Part shown: piece by piece, positions 1-11,431 of the stretch
Numbering within the stretch: the first letter of the stretch is position 1
Layout of the letters: the number at the start of each line of letters is the position of its first letter
Origin: Streblospio benedicti
Taxonomy: Eukaryota > Annelida > Polychaeta > Spionida > Spionidae
Length of the DNA stretch: 64,000 bases
Direction: 5' to 3'
NCBI GenBank assembly: GCA_019095985.1
Contig: JAGTTF010005983.1
Coordinates: 25,273 to 89,272, forward strand
The notes under the pieces: model-generated
What the model was told of the DNA's origin: nothing
The model's database searches: none
What the model saw: the letters and a program-made list of their open reading frames with translations, nothing else
Translations under genes and position numbers: made by a program

Positions 1-62
1 AAAAGTCTTGTGCCGAAGTTACAGTTTAAGTAAAGTTCAGTGGGACTAGTGTTTCTATTTTG

Positions 63-1530
63 CTGTACTTGGACTTGGACTCAAGTACATTTGAAAAAAA
101 ATTTGCTGTACTTGGACTTGGACTCAAGTACAACCCAAAAGTACTTGGTACTTGCAAGTACAACTTCAAGTACACTGTTTCATTCATATATTTCCTTGCA
201 AATGATACGAAATTTTACTTCCCTATTAGACAATTTTCCAGACATTTTATCATTAGAGTATCTTCACAAATCTGCTTTATTCTCACACTTACATAACAAT
301 TGGAAAAGACCATTTAGTTATGTTATGTCACATTTAAAATGGTCAACAAATGATACATCCTGTTCATTTAAGACAAGACAATAGACTATTTGCCCAAGGA
401 TTACAAACTTAAAGACAATACAATAGGCTATTGACCAGGCGGTTAAGGGGAGTCTAACCTAACAATAGGCTATTGACCAATCAGTTAAGGGGAGTTTAAG
501 CTAGCATCCTCTTCTCTGATCATGCTGATAGCAATCAGTTGCAACATCTGAAGAGGGTGGTTCATTAGGTGAAAGTTAATCAGAAAAATCTTTTAAAATC
601 TTTCACCTCTTACCATGTTTATCACAGGGAGACGACAGTAGTTTGACTTCTTACTAAGGTCTATGGGTCCACAAAACACCTGCAAGCTAACTAAATATTC
701 ATTGTAAAGGGGACATTTGTGGTGGACATTTCCTGTGTACACTTAATACACACTATATTTCAAACAAAGAAATAGTAACAAAACTATCCCATATATAAGA
801 ACAAACTATACTATCTTCTTAAATAAATGTACTACTTGTATAAGTTAAGATAATGGAATATTTCTATGATGTATCTTCTGTTTGCAAAACATTACCATAA
901 ACAATTGTTAGTGATACTTGCATAATAGTTCAACTATCACCTAGTGAAGCGCTTTCCTGAAGAATACTTCCCAATAAGGGAATGGGTAGCAAGTGGTCAG
1001 CCTGTCATTAGTTGGAGATATGGTGCAGCACAATATGATGGGTTGATGTGAATGTGCAGTGATAGAATTTGTAGATACTCAATATAACTCTATACATGTA
1101 CTCCTAACGTGTATGTAGCACATGGTTTCATTTATTGTTTTGCTGTTCTTTTTTCTTTTTATGTTTTGAGTAACAGAAAAAAACTATATATTGGTCGATA
1201 ACTATATGTTAAATAATATGTACATTGTTACATTTATCCATAATAATGAAACTATTTTAACAGATTCCTTTAGAACACTCAAGCGTTTTTCCCAGCATAA
1301 ATATCTGCTAGTATTGACTTGGCAATAAACTCATATACACACTAAAAGTAAGAGTGTTTATGTTGCATTCTGTTGAACAGTCAATCATTGTACTTGGTAC
1401 TTGGACTTAAGTACAATCAAAGTACTTGTGCTTGGACTCAAGTACATTGGAAAAATCATCAATGGACTTGTACTTGGACTCAAGTACACATGCAAAGTAC
1501 TTGGACTGGACTTGAGTCCGCAAATTGTAC
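63..1530. mobile_element. Secondary insertion with TACTTGGACT subterminal repeats
   Basis: Copy A of the larger transposon carries about 1.47 kb here where copy B has only 146 bp (7431-7576). Both edges (63-180 and 1389-1530) hold several degenerate copies of a palindromic unit, TACTTGGACTTGG followed by ACTCAAGTA. Clusters of such short subterminal repeats are typical of non-autonomous hAT elements. No clean target duplication was found and there is no coding region. Confidence 0.45.
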
Positions 1531-3069
1531 TGTCTCGTAGCATGTGTCAAAACATTTTTTCAAAGCGTTGGAGGAAATAGGGCCCGGCCATTTACAGTCT
1601 GATGGGGGTTCCGGTACAAATTGGGGATGGGAGGTCGTGTGTGTGTGTGGGGGGAGGGGGAGTCATACTTTTAAATTGACGACCATTAAGGAGGGGCGGT
1701 CATACTTTGGTTTTTATGGGAAAAGATGAAGAAATGAAAGCATAATCGCATGAAACTTGCAAAGCAAAGAAAGGTTTTATTGACAAATGTCAATTGACAA
1801 ATTTAAGTGCTATTCATTTCAAGTATCTCATTCTTATTTCTAATTTGTTTATCATATCAGCCTTACTAATGATCATAATCAGACAAAGTCACATACGATA
1901 ATGCTACAACGGGGCCGTAACTATATATGAGCCATGGAAGGCAATTGCCTCTGGTGTCTTTTTGGAGGGATTGTTTTTTCGTCAAGCCCTTATTGGAACT
2001 GAGCTTTGATATATGGGTTTTAAGGTCACTTTCCCGTTCAAAATAGCCTGAGATGCAATGAAAAAGGGTCTAAATTCCAAATTCTCTTGGGAAAAATGCC
2101 CTAAAACCCCTCTAAAAACCGCTGTGCAAACTCCTTGTTCAATATATCTTGCCTCTCATCTTTTGCAATCCTGGTTACAGCACTGTACAATTAATGCTTT
2201 GACATATATAATTCTAACTAATAACCTACTTTGATATTCCAGCACTACTTTGCAACTTTGAGATTGATATAATCAAACACAAATCTAAATGTGTGATAAT
2301 GAACTATATGGCAGACACTACCTGCAGGAGGAATATTCGAAGTATTATAAAAAAGAGCATAATAATGATGAAAAATGAGGAGTGGTAGACATGGTTGAAT
2401 CTCAGACTGAATCTGAATCAGAGTTACAGTCATTACAAAATGCATATTTATGTATCCCAGGACCATTTATTTGTGGTAGATCTATTTCAGATCATAGTGG
2501 ATTAGATAGAATAAGTTGGATAAGAAGACCAAATAACGTTTGATGATTGCTTTACTTGACTTGTGAATCCAGGATTTCCAAAGATTTTGAATATTAAAAT
2601 AGAATGACTTTGCAAGACAGATTTGAATTTGTCCAATAAATTTTCGAGATACATACCTAGCTTCATCGAAATAGGGTCTATGTAAAAATCAAAGATGACA
2701 ATACTATGTAAATAATGGAGTTCTATTCTTCTTTTGCACACATCTACAGATACAAAGATTTTTACGAGATTATAATGCTCAAGGGACTGAATATAACAAA
2801 ATTTTATCCCTACTCAAACAGCATCTAAATTATCTGTTTAACCAAAATGCAATGACTCCTTACGAAATTCAATGATTTTTTCCAGGATATTGAAACCACA
2901 TGAATTTTAATGACTCACTTGATCGGATTTGGGGGGTTATATATACGGTTCATGTCTCAATTACTGAGGGGGGGGGGTCGGATTTTCATTTTGTAACATA
3001 TTGGGGGAATCAGACTTTCCTTCTCGGATCTTTCAAAAATCTATCTGTCCCAGGAAACGTAAACGACCA

Positions 3070-3490
3070 GGACATTTGGCTATGGTATAAGACTTGGCGA
3101 GGAAGACCTTTGTGGATATGAAGATGGGCCACCATTGAGAGACCGACAGAATGAACTACAAGCTGCAATAGCCACCATTGATGGTATAATCACACATGTT
3201 TGGCAGATGCTGGGGCATCTCATAAAGAGTGAAGTAGAAGGAAATGAAGGATTAGTTTGTCAACTTAAACATATAAATAGAGTGCAGTCCCAGAGAAATT
3301 TTGTATTAAAAAAAAAGGGCTGTTGAACAGTTAATGAAGAAGTTTGATGGTACTTGGAGACAAAGCAAATTTGCTAATGCGATCAGTTTCTTCCAAACAC
3401 ATATAATAAAATCCAACCAATGCATTGAAAACCTTTTGAAGGAAATTGACATTTGTTTAGTGCCCATACTGTCAAATAATTACATATATT
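3070..3490 (+). pseudogene. Coding-like remnant inside transposon copy A
   Basis: An open stretch reads GYEDGPPLRDRQNELQAA and continues with an amphipathic helical composition (IDGIITHVWQMLGHLIKS) to about 3320. A second frame continues with KKFDGTWRQSKFANAISFF to about 3480. The same sequence lies at 10770-11190 in copy B with scattered differences. The composition looks like real protein rather than chance, but it is broken and I do not recognise the family. It could be a decayed element protein or a captured host exon. Confidence 0.35.
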
Positions 3491-3764
3491 AAACATAACA
3501 CAGTTCAGGTAGTTCAGAGGGTAGATAACCCTAGTCAATCATTCAAATAACCCTCGTCTATAGGTTAAATAACCCTCGTCATCACACCAGTTTGCTTTGA
3601 TTGCTAGTTAATTTCGATATTTTCAATCCTACAATACCCGAGTTTTATAGCACCTACTGAAATAAAACTAATCTAGATACTTGACATACTAAATGTATCA
3701 CCTCTTTGACGAATGTTTGTAACAATCTACTTGTTAGGGATAGATATAATCAGCATTTTACTTG

Positions 3765-3837
3765 CGAATGGACAGGTGTTTGCACGGCCATATTGACGAG
3801 GTCTACTACAGCAGACCTCGTCAGGTTTACCACAGTG
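3765..3837 (-). repeat. Right 73-bp terminal inverted repeat of copy A
   Basis: The reverse complement starts CACTGTGGTAAACCTGAC and matches the left repeat at 7124-7196 with three differences by eye. It contains a 30-bp near-palindrome at 3794-3823 built on ACGAGGTCTAC and its complement. The target duplication TCTTT follows at 3838-3842. Confidence 0.75.
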
Positions 3838-4054
3838 TCTTTGTCCATAAATACAGGATATCTCATGTTGGGCGTTTGCGTTGTGACTAAAAACTATAAA
3901 TGTTAAATGTGGCTTGTTAGTCTTATAGTCAAGTGAATTTTGACAAACAAATATTTCTATAAACCCATAAATTTAGCAAAATGTATCAAAAGTTAAATAT
4001 CTTTTTTTTTTTGCGTCTTGTTATTAGCAATGTAGTAAACTTAGAACACAATTA

Positions 4055-4064
4055 TATATAAAGG
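4055..4064 (+). promoter_or_regulatory. TATA box of ZNF1
   Basis: TATATAAAGG lies 209 bp upstream of the ATG. The same motif in the same context recurs in front of ZNF2 (11432), ZNF3 (22490, -) and, with changes, ZNF5 and ZNF6. Conservation among paralogs supports a core promoter and a short 5' leader without an intron. Confidence 0.6.
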
Positions 4065-4272
4065 TATATGGTATAAAGGAGTTTTCTACATATGGAATGA
4101 AATAGTAAAACAGAATTTATTTGAGAAACAGTGGCTCTTTAAAGGTGGAATATTTCATGACAATTTCAAGGATAAGACTTTACATTGGAATTGTTTTTTT
4201 TGATGTATTAAATACTATAAAATTGAACAGAGACTTTTCAATAGGATCTCATTAGAAACAAAAAGGATTACA

Positions 4273-5325
4273 ATGGCAAACCACAGTGATGAGCAACAGA
4301 AGTCAATGTTGAAGGAGAAATTGGTCAGCGGAAGTGACGCTCTGAAATCACAAGATGAACCATACAAATGTACTGATTGTGGCAAGTGTTTTAGTACGAG
4401 AAGCAACTTGACCAGCCACATGAGAATCCACACTGGGGAGAAAGAACATCAGTGTACAGTGTGTGAGAAATCATTCAGTCGAAGTGAAACTCTGACAAAA
4501 CATATGAGAACTCACTCTGGGGAAAGTGTATCAGTGTAAAAGTGTGTGAGAAATCATTATGAGTGTAGTCAATGTGACAAGTGTTTTAGTGAATGTCATT
4601 TAGTGAGTGGCCACTTGACCAGCCACATGAGAATCCACACTGGGGAGAAAAAACATCAGTGTACAGTGTGTGAGAAATCATTCAGTCAAAGTGGAAATCT
4701 GAAAACCCATATGAGAATCCACACTGGTGAGAAACCTTATGAGTGTAGTCAATGTGGCAAGTGTTTTAGTGACCATAGCAGCTTGATCAGACACATGAGA
4801 ATCCACACTGGGGAGAAAGAATATCAGTGTACAGTGTGTGAGAAATCATTCAGTCAAAGTGGAAGTCTGAAAACCCATATGAGAACTCACTCTGGGGAGA
4901 AACCTTATGAGTGTAGTCAATGTGGCAAGTGTTTTAGTGACAGTAGCCACTTGACCAGCCACATGAGAATCCACACTGGGGAGAAAGAACATCAGTGTAC
5001 AGTGTGTGAGAAATCATTCAGTCATAGTGGAATTCTGAAAACCCATATGAGAACTCACTCTGGGAAGAAACCTTACGGTTGTGGAGTTTGTGATAAAAGT
5101 TTCTCTCAAAGGTCTAATGTTGTTGTTCATATGCGCACTCACACGGGAGAGAAACCATACAAGTGTGATCAGTGTGGGAAATGTTTTGCTCAAAGTTCTC
5201 ACCTGAAGATGCACAAGCGCACACACACTGGTGAGAAGCCATTTTACTGCCATATTTGTCACAAATCATTTACACAAGGAGGTCACTTGGAAAAGCACCA
5301 TATGACTGTGCATGCCAAGAAGTGA
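4273..5325 (+). pseudogene. ZNF1: C2H2 zinc-finger gene interrupted by an in-frame stop
   Basis: The reading frame starts at the family ATG ([17 protein letters not shown]) and encodes a leader and two C2H2 fingers. It then meets TAA at 4537, and the same frame resumes to give nine more fingers ending in HAKK. Around 4523-4560 the DNA looks like a duplicated, slipped piece of the next finger (GTATCAGTG, GTGTGTGAGAAATC), consistent with unequal exchange between finger repeats. The finger after the stop has four extra residues between its second Cys and first His. Either this is a pseudogene or it makes an 88-residue two-finger protein. An intact relative would be a nuclear DNA-binding protein. 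The Transib-like element ends 217 bp upstream of the TATA box. Confidence 0.8.
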
Positions 5326-5621
5326 ACCATCATTACCTAACATCATCTTTTGTAAATAGCTATGGACCATTCTAATAGTGATACTCAAATGTAGTATAAA
5401 ACGTATCATAAAGTGTGCTATGACTTTAGTATACCATAGAATAGTAGTATTTTAGTATGTGCATGACATGAATCTTCTTGAAAATATATAAATATTGTGT
5501 CTACAAGAATGATTAAAACATGAGACTCAAATGTATGATAAATATAATACAGAAATATAATGTAGAAAATGATTATTGTAGAATAGAGATACTAAAGATG
5601 TAAAAATATGAGAGAGAAGCC

Positions 5622-5627
5622 AATAAA
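5622..5627 (+). terminator. Poly(A) signal of the ZNF1 unit
   Basis: AATAAA lies about 300 bp after the stop codon in sequence conserved with the ZNF2 unit (12965). It is the first conserved canonical signal downstream of the coding region. Confidence 0.45.
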
Positions 5628-5794
5628 GTAGAAAATGTATTCTTTCTTGTTTATCTAATAAAAATAATAACTTGTGAGACATTGTACTTAAATACTCAAA
5701 TGCTCAAAAAAATAAAAAAAATCAAAGTCATGAGAATTGTACTTAAACAGATAAGTGTCAAACTTTGTTTTGTAAATTTTAGTTGCCATCTCAT

Positions 5795-6492
5795 GGCTCT
5801 ATGTTAACTATGGTGAAACAGGACAACCAGCATCCAATTTTTGGTTGTCCTAACTTACCATGAAGTTGTCCTTATTTTTGCGCTCAGTTTTTATGCTAAA
5901 CAGATATAGCGTCTTAGATTATATAGCTTATTTTATTAATATATGAATCATAATGTTAAGAAAATACAAAGAAAATTATTTGTACACATAATGAATCTTT
6001 TCTCATGAACAAACGTTATACAAAAATAAAAATTGCATCGCATACATTAAATGTGCAAGTCGATTTTTATCCTCATGTCTATTGTACGGTTCAAAATTTT
6101 GTCAGTGAAAAAGTTATATTTTCACACAATCTATTTTAGAAACTCATCCAAGCTTCAAACAAAAGCCCTATAATATTTGTAGGAATGAAAATTTAAGTAT
6201 TTTAATGAATTTTTGTAAATAGAATACCATACCATACGAGTGCTGAAAGTTTTGAAACTACGTAGAATGTCACAGATAATTTTGGAAAGATATGAAAATG
6301 CAAATGTGTTTGGGGAGTGAAAAAAATTCTCGATTCAATTTAGGTGACAGGGTTTTGGAATGCACATCTTGCATTACTTTTATTTTGAAATTTGAAATTG
6401 GTTGTCACAGGACAACCACCCTCCAACTTTTTGGTTGTCCTGATTTTAAAAATGGTTGTCCAGGACAACACAATCCTTAATGTAGAGCCCTG
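5795..6492. mobile_element. Non-autonomous hAT-like element with 8-bp target duplication
   Basis: The right end reads GTAGAGCCCTG, the complement of a CAGGGCTCTAC hAT-type terminus. The left end starts GGCTCTATGTTAA and has lost its first bases. CATCTCAT flanks both sides (5787-5794 and 6493-6500). The ZNF6 unit has the same flank on - with a single copy of this octamer at 56238-56245, giving a clear empty site. The interior has repeated GGTTGTCC and GGACAACC motifs near both ends and no transposase. Confidence 0.8.
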
Positions 6493-6500
6493 CATCTCAT

Positions 6501-7123
6501 TAATTTGGCATTCTGTGGTATGCATAAACCATATCTATATATTTACATTTTCATGATAATAGTGACCATACTGACCAGTCTGTGTCACCCGGCATGAGAG
6601 ATGTCCTGGGGTCCCGGGGTCAACGTGTATGCTCCCCCCCCAAATGACCCACCTTTTCCACCCTCCCTAGCAGCTATGAATACCCTTACTTTTCACTGTC
6701 TAGCAGCTAGGAAATGGCATTTTGTGATGCCAGCAGCTATGAAAACTCTATGATAGGACAGCAGCTATAAAGTACCTCTCTTCCCAGCCCACGCTTTTTA
6801 CATGTATTTACCATTTTCATAATTTTCTTCCTCTCATTTCAGCTACTTGTCTTTTAATACAAAATGTAAATATCAAATACCTAATATTTGTCATATCTAG
6901 CTATGAAATAGGTTTTTTTAATGAAAGTTAGCTATGAAATTGCACACCGAAAACTTTCAGGGGGAGCATCCCTGTCTGCTATCCAGGGAACTGCCCCCCC
7001 CCCCCGGCTAACTGACTCATCACATGCTGCACATACACTCGCTCCCCATCACTTTACAATGTAAATCACTAAGATTTAAGGTCATTGCCAAAACATTGTT
7101 CACTCGCTTTTCTCCTTGTCTTT
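6501..7123. other. Upstream flank of the ZNF2 unit
   Basis: This gene-free stretch matches the reverse strand of the region upstream of ZNF3 (22690-23100) and, in part, 55960-56240 and 51000-51300. It contains short repeats of AGCAGCTATGAA (6660-6790), C-rich tracts, and ends in TCTTT where copy B of the transposon entered. No coding sequence was seen. Confidence 0.6.
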
Positions 7124-7196
7124 CACTGTGGTAAACCTGACGAGGTCTACTGCAGTAGACCTCGTTAATATGGCCGTGCAAACACCTGTCCATTCG
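7124..7196 (+). repeat. Left 73-bp terminal inverted repeat with a perfect palindrome
   Basis: The repeat matches 3765-3837 in inverted orientation. Positions 7140-7165 form a perfect 26-bp palindrome centred on CTGCAG (half-site ACGAGGTCTACTG). The first seven bases, CACTGTG, fit the CACWRTG pattern of Transib/RAG-type ends. Confidence 0.75.
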
Positions 7197-8356
7197 AGAC
7201 ATTCGAATATGAATTCGGATATTGTGGCTTTAAATCAACAGTGTAGGTCTTTTTTAATGATCACGCATATAGTTTATCTGGTTAACTATGTTTATGGGGT
7301 GTAAAGTTGACACTATCGAGTGTTGATATTATGTGGTAGTCAATTTAAAAAATATGTGATGACGAGGGTTACTAAAAGTCTTTGACGAGGGTTACTGTTT
7401 AAGTAAATTTCATTGGGACTAGGTTTCTATCTTTCTATACATGTGTTGCTGCTAATGTTTTAGATTTTCCAGTGTTGTATATCTTGTTAATAAATAAGAC
7501 AATATTGTGCATCATGAACTCAAATATCATGTAGGACAATTAACCATTCATAGACAGACTCTAGATACTTCATCAGGTCTCGTAGCATGTGTCAAAACAT
7601 TTTTTCAAAGCGTTGGAGGAAATTAGGGCCCGGTCATTTACAGTCTGATGGGGGGTTCCTGGTAGAAATGGGGGGGAAGGGAGGTGTCATGTTGAAGTCA
7701 TGGGGGGGGGGAGTCATACTTTTAAATTGAAGACCATTAGGGAGGGGCGGTCATACTTTGGTTTTTATGGGAAAAGAAGAAGAAATGAAAGCATAATCGC
7801 ATGAAACTTGCAAAGCAAAGAAAGGTTTTATTGACAAATGTCAATTGACAAATTTAAGTGCTATTCATTTCAAGTATCTCATTCTTATTTCTATTTTGTT
7901 TATCATATCAGCCTTACTAATCATCATAATCAGACAGACAAAGTCACATACGATAATGCTACAATGGGGCCGTAACTATATATGAGCCATGGAAGGCAAT
8001 TGTCTCTGGTGTCTTTTTGGGGGGATTGTTTTTTTGGTCAAGCCCTTATTGAAACTGAGCTTTGATATATGGGTTTTAAGGTCACTTTTCCGTTCAAAAT
8101 AGCCTCAGATGCAATGAAAAAGGGTCTAAATTCCAAATTCTCTTGGGAAAAATGCCCTAAAACCCCTCTAAAAACCGCTGTGCAAACTCCTTGTTCAATA
8201 TATCTTGCCTCTCATCTTTTGCAATCCTGGTTACAGCACTGTACAAGTAATGCTTTGACATATATAATTCTAACTAATAACCTACTTTGATATTCCAGCA
8301 CTACTTTGCAACTTTGAGATTGATATAATCAAACACAAATCTAAATGTGTGATAAT

Positions 8357-10245
8357 CACGGTGTTCAATCAATCTCCAGTTTTTGTGAGTTATAAGCAGA
8401 GCTTGTGAGGAAATCAAGAGTTTTTGTGAGGAAAATGTTTATTTTTGAAATCGGCTGTTTGGATTTTCCACTGTAAACGGGCTAAAAATCATTTCTGAGC
8501 ACAATTTTTGTCGTCCATGCACTATAAGAATACTTCTGGCACATACTGATGCGATTTATTTCCACTCACATCGGCTGGTTTCTGCTGCTAAGTCTGCAAT
8601 AGTTGAAGACCCTCGTTCTACATGGCTGTCCACTGTCCGAAAATGAGTGATATTTTCCCTTATATTGCTTTGTTAAGCCCTAAGTTGGGTCAGGCATGTA
8701 GATTATACTTGACTGAAAACTACATTATGCATTGCATCTATATTATTAACTTCTATATTGTGTAAAGTCTCCAAATCTACAGAAATGTACAATCAACAGT
8801 GCAATATTAAGAGTGTATGATGATTTATTCTGTGAAATGTTAAAGCTTAATGCTTTGTGGTAATTCTAGTTTTCTTCTATGTATAGCAATTAATAAACAC
8901 AGTGTTTCATCTGTACTTGAAGAGGGCACGTTATGGTTTCTTTATTCAATATGCCAGTATCTTTAGTATGTATGTTTGACATGCAGGCTCTAGCTGCTGT
9001 TTCAAATAGTGACCACATGGTCAGTTTATTTGGATAGTTCAGGTGTGTGTAATAGGTATCAGGTCATTATCAATGCAAACAAAATTAACAAATTAAAGAA
9101 CAGAGGAATATATTGTTTTTCCACAACGTCTGCTACAGTATCAGCAGGGGACGTTATAGTTTCATTGTTAATATGCCATGCAGTATCTTTAGTATGCATG
9201 TTTGATATGCAGGCTGTAGCTGCTCTTTCAAATAGTAACCACATGGTCTAGATTTGATCAACAAAGGAGACCGGGCACATCTCTTTGGTCCCCCGTCTCA
9301 TTGGTCCCCTGTCTCATTGGTCAATCAACCCATTAAAATGGTGTTGATGTTATGGCTGCTGCTGCTTCTGCTTCTGCTTATACTGTTTCTTATGCTGCTG
9401 CTTATGCTGCTGCTTATGCTGCTTACGTTGCTACTGCTGCTTTTAAACACATATGGGCACTTGTATTCTATATTACTAAACAATACTGGACTACATCCGT
9501 AACTGTTGTATCAGCATTTTGTCATCATATTATATAGAGTAGCCATCACTGCGCTAGTTCAAAGTACAAAGTAAGGAATTGCCTGTGTTGCCATAATTAA
9601 CATTAGATTATGACTGGTTTAAAAAACCAATTAACTCAGTTTAAGCTCAGAGAATGATCAGCTTCTATAGCTAGCTATAGATGCTGGTATGGGTGCTGGC
9701 ACCCAAAGTTTTCAACCTACATATCCGAAAGATGAAACATAATCAAAATACCTTACATATATTCAATTTACTCACGAAAACTGGTTTGTAGCTCTCACAA
9801 AAACTGCTTATCACAGCGTACCACGACTTTTGTAATTTTGGCCAGTTATGTGGTTTTAAAAAGCATGGGATTAGTGTAATCTGTTTTGTATCAAGTTTTA
9901 GATACATTCTCATTGATATTTTGCCTGAATTACGTCTTTACAGCCACTATATTCGTCGTTTTCTATCAGATGACCTCAATTTTGAAGGTGGGTGGTCATG
10001 TATTGCAGACTTAGCAGCAGAAACCAGCCCATGTGAGTTGAAATAAATCGCATCAGTATGTGCCAGAAGTATTCTTATAGTGCATGGACGGCAAATATTG
10101 TGCTCAGAAATGGTTTTTAGACCGTTTACAGTGGAAAATCCAAACCGCCGATTTCAAAAGTAAACATTTTCCTCACAAAAACTCTTGATTTCCTCACAAG
10201 CTCTGCTTATAACTCACAAAAACTGGAGATTGATTGAACACCGTG
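8357..10245. mobile_element. Foldback DNA element with 244-bp terminal inverted repeats
   Basis: The ends read CACGGTGTTCAATCAATC and its complement, and the arms (8357-8599, 10002-10245) are near-perfect inverted copies. It sits within transposon copy B. The inner arms contain TTTTTGTGAG-type repeats. The centre has a direct duplication (about 8930-9010 and 9150-9247) and a trinucleotide tract, and encodes nothing recognisable. A target duplication is not evident because about 200 bp of target are missing relative to copy A. Superfamily unknown; CAC ends occur in CACTA- and Chapaev-type elements. Confidence 0.75.
9349..9440 (+). repeat. Degenerate CTG/CTT trinucleotide tract
   Basis: About 90 bp of GCTGCTGCTTCTG- and TATGCTGCTGC-type triplets lie inside the foldback element. 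Any apparent reading frame is alanine- or leucine-rich low complexity and is not treated as coding. Confidence 0.7.
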
Positions 10246-10769
10246 ATTGGATTAGATAGAATAAGTTGGATAAGAAGACCAAATAACGTTTGATGATTGC
10301 TTTACTTGACTTGTGAATCCAAGATTTCCAAAATTTTTGAATATTAAAATTCAATGACTTTTCACGACAGATTTGAATTTGTCCAATAAATTTTCGAGAT
10401 ACATACCTAGCTTCATCTAATTAGGGTCTATGTAAAAATCAAAGATGACATTTATATGTAAATAATGGAGTTCTATTCTTCTTTTTCACACATCTACAGA
10501 TACAAAGATTTTACCAGAATATAATGTGTGTAGGCTGAATATAATATAAAAAATTTTATCTCTACTCAAACAGCATCTAAATTATCTGTTTAACCAAAAT
10601 CTAATGACTCCTTACAAAATTCAATGATTTTTTCCAGGATATTGAAACCACATGAATTTTAATGACTTGATCGGATTTGGGGGAGGGGTATACAGTGTTC
10701 ATGTCTCAATTACTGAGGGTCGGATTTTCATTTTGTAACATATTTTCCTTCTCAAATCTTACAAAAATC

Positions 10770-11190
10770 TATCTGTCCTAGGAAAAAACGAAACTTTGGC
10801 TAAGACTTGGCGAGGAAGACCTTTGTGGATATGAAGATGAGCCAAAATTGGGAGACCGACAGAATGAACTACAAGCTGCAATAGCCATCATTGATGGTAT
10901 AATCACACATGCTTGGCATCTCATGAATAGTGAAGTAGAAGGAAATGAAGGATTAGTTTGTCCACTTAAACATATAAATATATGCAGTCCCATACAAATT
11001 TTGTATTAAAAAGGGGGGGGGGGCGGCTGTTGAACAGTTAATGAAAAAGTTTGATGGTACTTGGAGGCAAAGCAAATTTGCTAATGCGATCAGTTTCTTC
11101 CAAACACATATAATAAAATCCAACCAATGCATTGAAAACCTTTTTGAAGGAAATTGACATTTGTTTAGTGCCCATACTGTCAAATAATTA
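10770..11190 (+). pseudogene. Coding-like remnant inside transposon copy B
   Basis: Homologue of 3070-3490, with the same ELQAAIAIIDGIITHAWH-like text but with deletions and a G-tract expansion near 11011. It is clearly decayed, and its family is not recognised. Confidence 0.35.
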
Positions 11191-11431
11191 CATATATTAA
11201 ACATAACACAGTTCATTTTGTCCATAAATACAGGATATCTCATATTGGGCGTTTGCGTTGTGACTAAAAACTATAAATGTTAAATCTGGCTTGTTAGTCT
11301 TATAGTCAAGTGAATTTTGACAAACAAATATTTTTGTAAACCCATGAATTTAGCAAAATGTATCAAAAGTTAAATATCTTTTTCTTATTGCGTGTTGTTA
11401 TTAGCAATGTAGTAAACTTAGAACGCAATTA

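Larger units (their letters stand above)
1..3837. mobile_element. Transib-like DNA transposon, copy A (left end outside window)
   Basis: The right end is the 73-bp inverted repeat at 3765-3837, whose outermost heptamer on the reverse strand is CACTGTG. It is followed by TCTTT (3838-3842), the same pentamer that precedes the left end of copy B at 7124. Positions 1-60 match 7372-7430 and 1531-3507 match 7577-11215, so the interior belongs to the same element. The ZNF3 unit has one uninterrupted TCTTT at this point and serves as the empty site. No intact transposase is visible; only a short coding-like block remains. Assignment to Transib rests on the CACWRTG-type end and 5-bp duplication, and an unclassified superfamily remains possible. 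Confidence 0.6.
1531..5720 (+). repeat. Tandem duplication, copy A of the ZNF unit
   Basis: This stretch aligns in direct orientation with 7577-13080 and includes the transposon interior, promoter, ZNF coding region and 3' flank. The later copy is longer mainly because of the foldback insertion at 8357-10245. The shared transposon shows that it was already in place when the pair formed. Confidence 0.8.
7124..11215. mobile_element. Transib-like DNA transposon, copy B (right end lost)
   Basis: The left terminal repeat (7124-7196) begins CACTGTGG directly after TCTTT. The interior is shared with copy A, but the last 330 bp present in A (3508-3837) are missing, and the sequence passes at 11215 straight into the ZNF promoter flank. 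The uninterrupted counterpart is the ZNF3 unit (TCTTT then GTCCATA on the minus strand near 22710). The element carries a large foldback insertion and a coding-like remnant. It separates ZNF2 from its ancestral upstream region. Confidence 0.6.

Noticed and set aside
5014-5262. Open frames antisense to the finger arrays (start [12 protein letters not shown]), seen opposite every ZNF copy
   Set aside because: They mirror the conserved sense repeats and decay with them; no independent motif or promoter.
7124-7196. CACTA/EnSpm assignment from the CACTG end
   Set aside because: That group duplicates 2-4 bp; here only TCTTT matches on both sides and the empty sites have it once.
9254-9537. Leucine- or alanine-rich open frames
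   Set aside because: Translation of a trinucleotide tract inside the foldback element.
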